This document shows, piece by piece, positions 45,909-54,284 of a stretch of 64,000 nucleotides of DNA; position 1 is the first letter of the stretch; each line of letters starts with the position of its first letter. Below the pieces are notes generated by a model, which was not told where the DNA came from, did not search any database, and saw only the letters and a list, made by a program, of their open reading frames with translations. The position numbers and the translations under genes are program-made. This DNA is from Rhodopirellula sp. (GTDB taxonomy: Bacteria > Planctomycetota > Planctomycetia > Pirellulales > Pirellulaceae), in the NCBI GenBank assembly GCA_003513555.1, contig DOPG01000032.1, positions 31,100-95,099 on the forward strand, read 5' to 3'.

Positions 45909-48359
45909 CTAATCGACGAACAGAAATTCATTCCAGTTCATGACCGTAAGGCAATACAATTCCACTGCACGTTGCCGCGGCAATTTGTCAGTCGTCTGCA
46001 AAGTGGCGATTAGCTTGCTGCCGTTGGCAATTTCAGTTTCCGTCGCTTCTCGTGACAAAGCCTTGGCGATCACCCGTTGCACCAATTCCTCATTCTCGAT
46101 ACCGACACCACCCACGGACTCGGTCAACCGCTTTGCCTGCTCATGAGCAAACTTGCTGTTGAGCAAAGCCAGCGCCTGCCCCGGTTGCAGCGTCACAAAC
46201 CTGTCCTCACAGGTCAGGTCAGGATCAGGGAAATCAAAGGCCGTCAAAATAGGCGTCAACAGGGACCGCTTCACATGGATGTAGACTGAGCGGCGATTCT
46301 TATCTTGTTCAGATGAGTTACCCCAACCAGCACCTGGACGCGACTGACCAGCCAACACTTCACGCGACAGCGATGGATAAAAACTTGGCCCGTAAGTCTG
46401 GCGGTTCAACGAGCCGTTGATCGCAAGGATGGTGTCTCGCACTTCTTCGGCGCTCAATCTTCTCGGATCAAAACGCCACAGCAGATCATTGGCTGGATCC
46501 CTTGCCAAACCTGCACTCTGGCCAGCAGAAGACATCTGATAAGCACGACTCGACATAATCAAGCGGTGAAAATCTTTCAGCTTCCAGTCTCCGGAAATTA
46601 ACTTCTGAGCAAGCCAATCAAGCAGGGCAGGGTGTGTAGGCGGCACACCCAATTTTCCAAAATTGTTACTGCTTCGAACAATGCCGCGGCCAAAGTGAAA
46701 CTGCCAAACGCGATTAGCCATAACCCTGGCCGTCAACCGATTCTCACCGCTGGTGATCCAGTCTGCCAATACTCGTCGGCGACCCGCGCTTTTTTCATTG
46801 CCATTGAAGGCAGAGGCATCGGGCGCAGGAGTCTCAAAGATGGCTGGGAAATCGGGTTCAACAGGGTCTGCTGGTGAGTGTGGATTTCCGCGAAACAGAA
46901 TGAAGGTCTGGTCGGGTTTGGGCTTGCACTTCGCCAACCCCATCACCATCTCGCGCGGAGGCAGCGTCTTTCCCTCTTGGAGAGTATCAGCCAATTGCTT
47001 TTGCAGATCCTTGTACTTCCGCCAATCCTCGTCACTCAGATTATCTTTTAATTTCTCTTTCAACACACGATTTCGATCCCGCTTAGGTCCCTCCGTCGCC
47101 CGCTGATCCGGCGCTGACATCTTAACAATGCCTGACTGCTCGACGTCGCGTATCTCTTTTTCCAGACGGCGTTTGGCTTCGTCATTATCGCGGTATTTTT
47201 GATTCAGTTCTTCAGACGAAACATCAATCTGGTTATTGGAGCGTTGATCCCCCCGATGCCCCCAGCGTGTCACATCTCCCATCATGGCGAGGAAACTGTA
47301 GTAGTCTTTTTGTGAAATGGGATCAATTTTGTGATCGTGACACCGTGCACAATTCAAAGTCAAACCGAGCATCGCCTGCCCTGTCGTCATGATGATATCA
47401 TCCATGTCGTCAAACCGCGCCAGCAGAGGGTCAGCTGGCTCATCATCCCAAATTCCCAGCCGGTAGTATCCCGTCGCAGTCAATGACTCGGTTGTCACCT
47501 CATCCAGCTCATCTCCAGCAAGTTGTTCGGTAAGGAATTGGTCGTATGGCTTATCATCGTTGAAAGCTTTTATCACATAGTCACGGTATTTCCAAGCATT
47601 CGGTTTGGCTCCATCACGTTCATATGAATTCGTTTCAGCAAAGCGAACCAGATCCAACCAATGGCGTCCCCAACGTTCTCCGTAATGTGGTGATTCAAGC
47701 AACTGGTCAACAACTTTCTCAAAGGCTTTCGGATCGGGATCTTCCACAAACGCCTTCACCTCCTCTGCCGAGGGTGGCAATCCGGTCAAGTCGAAATAGG
47801 CGCGGCGAATCAGGGTCGACCGGTCAGCTATAGGATTCGGCTTCAACCCCACTTTCGATACGGCGGAGTAGATGAACTGATCTATCGGATGTTTACTCCA
47901 CTCGGCATTGTCTACCGCAGGCGGTTTGGGATTCTGCATCGGTTTGAATGCCCAGTGCTGCTGCCACTTTGCTCCCTCTTGAATCCAACGCTTCAACAAG
48001 TCCACTTCCTCAGGCGACAAACGGTCGCCCTCAGGTGGCATCTGCTCATCTTCCACATCAGAAACCACCCGAGCAAGCAAGACACTTGCGTCGACATCTC
48101 CCGGTACGATTGCATGCTCCCCAGAATCGGTCTCAGCAAAGGCTGCCTTCTGGCTTGTGAACCGAAGCCCACCCTCAGCTTCATCGGGACCATGACAGGC
48201 GAAACAGCGTTTCGCGAGGAGGGGTTGGATTTGCTTGGAAAAATCAACCGACTGCTTCGCCTGATCATCCTGTGCAAAACTCGGCACGCAAACCAGCCCA
48301 ACCAACAGGGCCATGATCAATCGGTGGGTCGAAAACATCTTGGAAAGCGAAGGCATCAT
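45909..48359 (-). CDS. PSD1-type protein: cytochrome c-like domain, DUF1549 and DUF1553
   Basis: 816 residues from the ATG at 48359. Signal peptide IMALLVGLVCVPSFA. The planctomycete cytochrome c-like domain has CFACH (Cys52-His56), a haem motif, in RCFACHGPDEAEGGLRF. DUF1549 follows (FIYSAVSKVGLKP, YFDLTGLPP, NCARCHDHKIDP, which is a second CxxCH), then DUF1553 (ANRVWQFHFGRGIVR, RLSAEEVRD, LALLNSKFAHEQAKR). These proteins are presumed redox or carbohydrate-related membrane-side factors, but no activity is established. First gene of the five-gene operon, divergent from the regulator. Confidence 0.92.
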   Translation of the reverse strand: MMPSLSKMFSTHRLIMALLVGLVCVPSFAQDDQAKQSVDFSKQIQPLLAKRCFACHGPDEAEGGLRFTSQKAAFAETDSGEHAIVPGDVDASVLLARVVSDVEDEQMPPEGDRLSPEEVDLLKRWIQEGAKWQQHWAFKPMQNPKPPAVDNAEWSKHPIDQFIYSAVSKVGLKPNPIADRSTLIRRAYFDLTGLPPSAEEVKAFVEDPDPKAFEKVVDQLLESPHYGERWGRHWLDLVRFAETNSYERDGAKPNAWKYRDYVIKAFNDDKPYDQFLTEQLAGDELDEVTTESLTATGYYRLGIWDDEPADPLLARFDDMDDIIMTTGQAMLGLTLNCARCHDHKIDPISQKDYYSFLAMMGDVTRWGHRGDQRSNNQIDVSSEELNQKYRDNDEAKRRLEKEIRDVEQSGIVKMSAPDQRATEGPKRDRNRVLKEKLKDNLSDEDWRKYKDLQKQLADTLQEGKTLPPREMVMGLAKCKPKPDQTFILFRGNPHSPADPVEPDFPAIFETPAPDASAFNGNEKSAGRRRVLADWITSGENRLTARVMANRVWQFHFGRGIVRSSNNFGKLGVPPTHPALLDWLAQKLISGDWKLKDFHRLIMSSRAYQMSSAGQSAGLARDPANDLLWRFDPRRLSAEEVRDTILAINGSLNRQTYGPSFYPSLSREVLAGQSRPGAGWGNSSEQDKNRRSVYIHVKRSLLTPILTAFDFPDPDLTCEDRFVTLQPGQALALLNSKFAHEQAKRLTESVGGVGIENEELVQRVIAKALSREATETEIANGSKLIATLQTTDKLPRQRAVELYCLTVMNWNEFLFVD

Positions 48360-48770
48360 GTAAATCTTGGAACGGAGGGATCGTTGCTGTCGAAGGCAGG
48401 TAAAGCATGAATCGGTCAACCGAAGTGGAGACACAAAACATCAGACTCCCGTCGAGCACCAATTTGGACAGCTTCCAATATTGTGACGGGTCTGTGATCG
48501 CCTGCCAATGAGAACCAGCGTACTTACAATTGAGAATTGTTCCGGTAAGTTTCAAAGCTCACTGAACCAGCAGTATAGACCAGGAAGTACGTGATTCATG
48601 AACTCTGCGACAATATGCAACACTGCGGTTTGCCCCAATCTAAGATTCTTTTTTTTGAGAATTATCGTCTAGAATGCCTCGCTGAGAATCGATCTGGACA
48701 AACCGAGGCTATTGATAGCCCCCTGATCCAGCCCATTTCCCGTACCCACCCCCAACAGGGGCATCTGGCC
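48360..48770. promoter_or_regulatory. Divergent regulatory region between the operon and the XylR-type gene
   Basis: 411 bp between the operon's first ATG and the regulator's chosen ATG. It holds an inverted repeat at 48526-48540 and outer arms around it, and presumably both promoters. A 60-residue upstream extension of the regulator frame runs through it, without support. Confidence 0.5.
48526..48540. promoter_or_regulatory. Candidate operator ACAATT-GAG-AATTGT
   Basis: Perfect 6-bp arms around three bases. A wider pair, ACTTAC (48522-48527) and GTAAGT (48545-48550), lies around it. It sits between the divergent promoters, where a LacI/AraC-type regulator would bind. Confidence 0.35.
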
Positions 48771-49970
48771 ATGGCAAACCGCAACCAGGACGGGAAATTT
48801 CACATCAAATCACGCGGCAACCAGCAGCGGCCCCACGTACTTTTGATCGTCGAGACCGCCATGTCTTTTGGGCGCGGCGTGCTGGAGGGCATCAGCCAAT
48901 ACTTAGTGGAAAATCCACCGTGGTCAGTCCAGCTTGATCTGCGAGAGTTACTGGTGACGCCACCGGCATGGCTCGAGCATTGGGATGGGGATGGGATCAT
49001 CACGAGATCAACCACTCCCGAGATGGCCGAGCTCATCGCAAAATCTGAAATTCCAACGGTAAACCTCACCGATATTTATGGTGATCAGGGGCTTCCTTCG
49101 ATCTGGAATGATCATGAAGCAATCGGGCAACTCGCAGCCGAACACCTGCTTCAGCGTGGATTGAAACGCTTTGCCTTTTGCGGATTTACAAACCATCAAT
49201 GGTCCGAAGCTAGATACCGTGGATTTCAAAATCACCTGCGGCCACACGACGCCAATATCCGGTTTCACCGTTCCGACTGGGCACAAGCCCGACGCACTGG
49301 CTGGGAAGCACAACAAGCCAAAATGATTCAATGGCTATCGGCACTTCCCAAACCCATTGGTGTTCTGGCCTGCAACGACTTTCGTGGACAACATGTTCTC
49401 GAAGCCTGCCGAGTCGCACAAATTTCTGTTCCGGATCAGGTCGCCGTCATCGGAGTCGACAACGATCATGTCATCTGTGACTTTTGCCAACCCTCGCTGT
49501 CAAGCGTCATTCCTGCTGCTGACCGAATCGGCTACGAAGCAGCCCGCATGCTGGACCAGCTGATGCGAAATGAGGAACCGGCCGAACGACACGTCAAAAT
49601 CGCCCCATTGGGGATCGCCGCAAGACAATCAACCGACATGATGGCGATTGATGATGCAGAAGTTGTCTCTGCTCTGAAAATCATTCGCGAACGGGCCTGC
49701 AGTGGTCTTTCAGTCACTGAAATTGTGGAAGAAATCGCCATTGCTCGCAGTTCACTTGAAAGGCGATTCAGACAATTTGTTGGTCGTTCACCGCAAGCTG
49801 AAATCCGAAATGTCCAAATGAAAAGAGCACAGCAGCTGTTACGCGAAACCAAGTTACCACTATCACAGGTCGCAAGCCTCACCGGATTTAAACACGCCGA
49901 GTATTTCAGCGTGGTGTTTAAACGCGAAATCGGTCAAACACCGGGCCAATACCGATCCCACCTACCATGA
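48771..49970 (+). CDS. XylR-type transcriptional regulator (sugar-binding plus AraC HTH)
   Basis: 399 residues from the ATG at 48771 (AGGGG upstream). The N-terminal part is a periplasmic-binding-protein-like sugar sensor as in LacI/XylR: HVLLIVETAMSFGRGVLEGI, IWNDHEAIGQLAAEHLLQRG, IGVLACNDFRGQHVLEACR and VAVIGVDNDHVICDF. There is no N-terminal LacI helix-turn-helix. The C-terminal ~110 residues are an AraC pair of helix-turn-helix motifs (LSVTEIVEEIAIARSSLERRF and LPLSQVASLTGFKHAEYFSVVFKREIGQTP). Divergent from the sulfatase operon, it most likely activates that operon when its sugar is present. Confidence 0.92.
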   Translation: MANRNQDGKFHIKSRGNQQRPHVLLIVETAMSFGRGVLEGISQYLVENPPWSVQLDLRELLVTPPAWLEHWDGDGIITRSTTPEMAELIAKSEIPTVNLTDIYGDQGLPSIWNDHEAIGQLAAEHLLQRGLKRFAFCGFTNHQWSEARYRGFQNHLRPHDANIRFHRSDWAQARRTGWEAQQAKMIQWLSALPKPIGVLACNDFRGQHVLEACRVAQISVPDQVAVIGVDNDHVICDFCQPSLSSVIPAADRIGYEAARMLDQLMRNEEPAERHVKIAPLGIAARQSTDMMAIDDAEVVSALKIIRERACSGLSVTEIVEEIAIARSSLERRFRQFVGRSPQAEIRNVQMKRAQQLLRETKLPLSQVASLTGFKHAEYFSVVFKREIGQTPGQYRSHLP

Positions 49971-50265
49971 AATAAGAGATGCGTTTGAGTCGCAATTGTA
50001 TTCGGATCTGCAATTCGAAGGCCCCGTTGAACTCGCGTTCAGGGAGTAAACCAAGCAAAACCAACGCATCGGTATCAGTGAAAAGCCTGCTCGACGGCGC
50101 AAAAACGAGTTTGTTTGCGAGAGCACCTTGACCGCAGACCACAACCCTTAGCCAGCTAGCCCCCATTTCAGTCCGCAAGAGTTCAACCATGTTCTATCGA
50201 TGTCGCTTTGAAATGCTAGCAATTACATCTTTTGATGTTCACTGCAGAGAGCGATATCTCTATAC

Positions 50266-51006
50266 ATGTCGGGACCGACGGTGTGGGTGATGTCTCGGCT
50301 TCTGGATACTGCTGGAATGAAAAAATTGACTCCCTGGCTGGCAGGGTTATTTGTATTAACGCTTCGACTAACCTGCCGATTTCGCTACAACAATGATCCG
50401 CGACAATTGCTGAATCGTGACGGCGTCAATCATTTGGTCGCGGGCTATCATGCAGTACAGATTGCAGGTGTTTTGGGAGCTGAACCTGGCGTTGGGACAA
50501 TGGTTTCCCGATCCAAGGATGGTGAGCTGGTCGTCCCGGGTTTGAAATTGATCGGCCATGTGCCGTTGCGCGGTAGCAGCGGGACATCGGAGAAAGGCGG
50601 TCTTGCAGCTCTACAGATCCTGGTTGAATACGTTCGCGGCGGGAAACCGGTGATGCTCACTGTCGATGGTCCACGCGGGCCACGCGGCAAGGCCCACAAA
50701 GGCATCAGCTTGCTGGCTCGCAAAACGAAAACACCGGTCGTGGGCGTGCTAGCAATTCCAACACGGCGATGGATTCTCTCCAAGACTTGGGATCGCTTAC
50801 AAATTCCAAAACCGTTTTGCACGATTGATTATTACTTCAGCGACTTGATCTATCCCCAGCGTGGCGAATCGCTCAGCGACCTGACCCAACGTATCGAGAT
50901 TGCTTTGGACGAGCTTGAGAAGAAGCATGATCCAGAAGAAGGATACCGCGAACGTCCCAAGCGACGCTCTCGGGGACAACGCGTTTCGGACAAGATGGCT
51001 GCCTGA
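50266..51006 (+). CDS. DUF374 lysophospholipid acyltransferase-like protein
   Basis: 246 residues. An N-terminal hydrophobic segment (WLAGLFVLTLRLTC) is followed by the DUF374 blocks: HAVQIAGVLG, MVSRSKDGELVV, LIGHVPLRGSS, GGLAAL, LTVDGPRGPRGKAHKG and VGVLAIPTRRWILSKTWD. The family is related to lauroyl/lysophospholipid acyltransferases of lipid A and envelope lipids. It probably transfers an acyl chain at the inner membrane. The start could be the ATG at 50290 or 50317 instead. The basic C-terminal tail (RPKRRSRGQR) is unusual. Confidence 0.83.
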   Translation: MSGPTVWVMSRLLDTAGMKKLTPWLAGLFVLTLRLTCRFRYNNDPRQLLNRDGVNHLVAGYHAVQIAGVLGAEPGVGTMVSRSKDGELVVPGLKLIGHVPLRGSSGTSEKGGLAALQILVEYVRGGKPVMLTVDGPRGPRGKAHKGISLLARKTKTPVVGVLAIPTRRWILSKTWDRLQIPKPFCTIDYYFSDLIYPQRGESLSDLTQRIEIALDELEKKHDPEEGYRERPKRRSRGQRVSDKMAA

Positions 51007-51217
51007 GTGGCCCTGCAGCATTACAGCTTCCAAAAAATGGGCACGAACACACTGTTGCCATGCAAGAATTGGATGGCAGTAACACGGTGATCGCCCGTTA
51101 TCGGGGCTTTAAACCTATCTGGATTTCGGCCACCGAGCGTCTTGGCTCAGATGTATGATCCTGAATTGATTGCCTACCCGGCATCACAAAGTTTCAATCT
51201 TTGATATTATCCGGATC

Positions 51218-51763
51218 ATGAACGCCCCAGAACCAAACCCCGCCGCGCGAGCAGATTCAACCGCCACGATGCTTGAATCCGCGATTGGGCAGATCAAATT
51301 CGCCCGACAATATTGTTTGGAGCTGCTGGATCACACACCAACCGAGCTGTGGTTCGATATGCCTGCCGGTCTGCCGACACATATTGCGTGGCAGGTGGGG
51401 CATCTGACAGTCAGTCAGTATGGGCTCTTAATGTTTCGCATTCGCGGCCGCAGCCCAGACGACTTGGAATTAATTCCGAGTCGTTTTCGCAAGGCCTACA
51501 GTCGCAGTTCCAAACCCTCCTCGGATACATCGCGACAGCCATCAGCACATGAATTGCGTGAACGAATGGGCCTGGTTTACGAACGTGCATTGAAGGAATT
51601 GGAACAGATAACCCCAGAAACTCTGCTCGAGCCGGTCGACATGCCTTATGCGGCTTATCCCAACAAGTTAGGAGCAATCCTGTTTTGCCCCATCCATGAA
51701 CACACTCATATCGGGCAAATTGGGTTATTGAGGCGTGCGTTCGGATTGGAGCCTGTCCGTTAA
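51218..51763 (+). CDS. DinB-like four-helix protein
   Basis: 181 residues from the ATG at 51218; a TTG at 51170 is unlikely. It fits the DinB/YfiT metal-binding helical bundle: IGQIKFARQYCLELLDHT, HIAWQVGHLTVSQYG with one His pair, and HEHTHIGQIGLLRRAFG with the second His pair. Such proteins bind a metal with three His and often act as thiol-dependent transferases. The specific role is unknown. The gene runs in the same direction as the next methyltransferase (102-bp gap). Confidence 0.75.
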   Translation: MNAPEPNPAARADSTATMLESAIGQIKFARQYCLELLDHTPTELWFDMPAGLPTHIAWQVGHLTVSQYGLLMFRIRGRSPDDLELIPSRFRKAYSRSSKPSSDTSRQPSAHELRERMGLVYERALKELEQITPETLLEPVDMPYAAYPNKLGAILFCPIHEHTHIGQIGLLRRAFGLEPVR

Positions 51764-51865
51764 AGCATCTTGATAAAACGAACTCCACAATTTGGTAGGC
51801 AGGCATGCATCACGGGATGCATTTTCCTGCAGCACGCACGTTCAGACTAGACCGCGATTCGCAAG

Positions 51866-52678
51866 TTGAATTCACAAACAGAGGCTGATTCAATCGAAAC
51901 CATCAACGAATCGATCTATGATCACCCCAAGTACTATGACTTGGTCTTTGGTGCTGATTGTGCTGCTGAAATCAAGTTCATTCTGGGCTGTGGCAGCGAG
52001 TACATGCAGCGTCCGCCCAAAAAATTTTTCGAACCGGCCTGTGGCACAGGTCGTCTTTTGTACTCATTGGCAAAGCGTGGTCATGACGTAGCGGGTTTGG
52101 ACCTGAACCCGAAAGCGGTCGATTTCTGCAATGCACGATTCGAGCGTCATGGGATCGATGCAGAGGCTTTTGTCGCTGACATGTCGGACTTTCGGGTGCC
52201 TCACCGATATGACATCGCCTTCAACACCATCAATAGCTTTCGGCACCTGCAAACGGAAAAGGCCGCTCGAGCACACCTCAGCTGCATGGGCCAAGCAATT
52301 CGTGTGGGAGGCCTTTATCTTTTAGGTGTCCACCTCACACCTACCGAGGTTGCGCCGAGCGAAACCGAGTCCTGGTCAGCCCGCAGGGGACACCTCTCGA
52401 TCAACACTCATATGTGGACCAAAGAGCGGAAGAAGGGCAGCCGGATTGAGCGATTTGGGATCCAATTTGATATCCACAATCCGACTCGAAGCTTTCGAAT
52501 TCTGGACGAACTGGTGCTAAGAAGCTACCGGCCCAAACAGATGGATCGCCTGATCGCATCGTCGGGCTGCTGGGAAAGCGTTGCCACCTACAACTTTTCC
52601 TATGACTTGGATGACCCGATTGAAGTCGACGCAGCAACCGAAGATGTGGTTTATGTCTTGCGGCGAACCCGAGCCTGA
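51866..52678 (+). CDS. Class I SAM-dependent methyltransferase
   Basis: 270 residues, TTG start. The SAM site is FEPACGTGRLLYSLAKRG (motif I), VAGLDLNPKAVDF (acidic motif II) and FVADMSDFRV (motif III); IAFNTINSFRHL and GLYLLGVHL complete the fold. Substrate is not predictable. It lies downstream of the DinB-like gene and converges on the zinc-ribbon gene. Confidence 0.85.
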   Translation: MNSQTEADSIETINESIYDHPKYYDLVFGADCAAEIKFILGCGSEYMQRPPKKFFEPACGTGRLLYSLAKRGHDVAGLDLNPKAVDFCNARFERHGIDAEAFVADMSDFRVPHRYDIAFNTINSFRHLQTEKAARAHLSCMGQAIRVGGLYLLGVHLTPTEVAPSETESWSARRGHLSINTHMWTKERKKGSRIERFGIQFDIHNPTRSFRILDELVLRSYRPKQMDRLIASSGCWESVATYNFSYDLDDPIEVDAATEDVVYVLRRTRA

Positions 52679-52702
52679 CCCAAGTGTCCCAGGTCCAAGT
52701 GC

Positions 52703-53248
52703 CTACTGTCCGCTGCTGGCCGACCTGCGACTAACTGCCGCAAACCCGAGAGCGGCGACCGCCGCGAGCAAGCCAGTGGCGACTGAAATGCCAGCAATTT
52801 GACCCCATCTCTCCTTTTCGTCGGAGATTCGCTTGTAGGTAAACGGCACTCCCAGTTCGATTCCATCGCCGACCATCTGCTCATATTCTCTGATCAATTC
52901 AGCGGACGGCCTCTCCGCATAATCAGCCCGAAGGTCTGCGACATGCTCATCGGTAGTCTTCAGATTTGGGATCAAACTCCAACGAATACCGCAAAAAGCG
53001 GCCACCATGAAGCCAGCCACTGCGATCATCCCCAAAGTGACAAATACAACGGAAACCCCGCTCTCCCGCTGTTTCGGTGTCGCAGAATTAACCAAATCTG
53101 TCTTTTCATCCAGTGGTAATTGCCGAAGGACTCCGAGCTTTGGAATCGAAACTTCGGTTTGACATTCCGGACATGTCATGCTGTCGCCCGCCTGTGAGGG
53201 GGTAACAGAAAGGAGATACTGGCAATGTGTGCAGGGCAAAAGATGCAT
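52703..53248 (-). CDS. Zinc-ribbon membrane protein of unknown function
   Basis: 181 residues. The N-terminus is a zinc ribbon, CTHC followed at ~20 residues by CPEC, like MJ0042/zinc-ribbon heads on many planctomycete proteins. Two hydrophobic helices follow (VVFVTLGMIAVAGFMVAAF, and ISVATGLLAAVAALGFAAV at the C-terminus) with a polar ~60-residue stretch between. The ribbon probably faces the cytoplasm. No family function is known to me. Confidence 0.7.
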   Translation of the reverse strand: MHLLPCTHCQYLLSVTPSQAGDSMTCPECQTEVSIPKLGVLRQLPLDEKTDLVNSATPKQRESGVSVVFVTLGMIAVAGFMVAAFCGIRWSLIPNLKTTDEHVADLRADYAERPSAELIREYEQMVGDGIELGVPFTYKRISDEKERWGQIAGISVATGLLAAVAALGFAAVSRRSASSGQ

Positions 53249-54284
53249 AATAGATGAAGATTTGAAGGTGTCCCGACTAGACCGGGCGTTCTCGGTGACT
53301 AAAATTCAGGGCAGCAAAAGGCACCACCCGCCACATTAGCCCGGACGCTTCCAAGCGATACGAGGCAATATAACAACGAACTGTTTTGTTCGTCGCCGTG
53401 ACCGAACGACTCGAGTCACAAACCACGTGGTCAACTTTGCCGATTGTGGCCAGGAAGGCATGACCGAAAGGTTTGAAACGAACGTTCCGGGGGGAATTTC
53501 TCGTTACGTCTGCATTCCAGCGTTAGTTCGCGGGAATACGCAAAGGCGTTCGAAAACACGGGTGATAACGGCTACGGGTGATCCGTAGGGGAATCAACCT
53601 GTTCTCTTGATCGGTTCGAATTGATCCTTCGGTTGGGAAATGAGGTTACCCAGCAACTCGGGTTGTTTTGAGGCGACGACATCTGGCAAACAGATCGTGA
53701 ATCTCACAACTGATCTGAGGAGCAAGGATGCCCCAATCCTAAAGTTTTTCCATTTGTAGAGGGTGCAGGAACTCCGAGGACATCGAGTGCTAGAGTTGTG
53801 TGGTTCTCAATTCACCGACGCAGGAAGTCAGTGAAGCGAGAGGCTTTGATTTTCAATGGGGCAAACATCCACCTCACAGGTCACTCGCTTTGGAATTCTG
53901 GAAAGCATCCCCAAAAATACGATTAATGAACGGCACAAGACGTTCACTCGTAACTACTCTAGTACAGAGCAATCACAAAACTCACTACCTTTCCTACTGA
54001 CCTGCTTCCACCCAATCGATCGCTTACGGGCGACAACCTGACCGAGCGACAACTAACTTTGGGCCACCGGCCCGCCAACCAACTATATCCGCTATTGGGA
54101 AACACGCGTTTTAACAAACAAAACATCGCTGATCATTGACTTCGCCTCCATGCCGATTTTGGTCTTCTGGGAAAGGAAACACCAAGCGGCCATGACTCAC
54201 AACAAACACGATCAAAATCAGCAGGTCGCGTGACCCATAGCTCCATACCCGACAACTACCGCTTCCGCGCGAGGAGTTCCTCCC
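53249..54284. other. 1.04-kb gene-poor leader upstream of the primary sigma factor gene
   Basis: No reading frame here has a domain or ribosome site. Several short hairpins occur, for example CTACGG/CCGTAG at 53572-53588 and GTTCG/CGAAC at 53388-53407. The sequence is rich in G/C short stems to about 53700, then becomes more AT-rich. I could not match it to tmRNA, RNase P RNA, 6S or SRP RNA. It may be a long 5' leader or an unrecognised RNA gene. Confidence 0.45.
54271..54276 (+). promoter_or_regulatory. Shine-Dalgarno GAGGAG fixing the TTG start of the sigma factor
   Basis: Eight bases before the TTG at 54285. It is a strong ribosome site and settles an otherwise unusual start. Confidence 0.75.

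Noticed and set aside
53611..53626. TTCGAAT T-loop-like sequence suggesting a tRNA or tmRNA end
   Set aside because: The flanking bases do not form a T stem, and no acceptor or anticodon arm fits.
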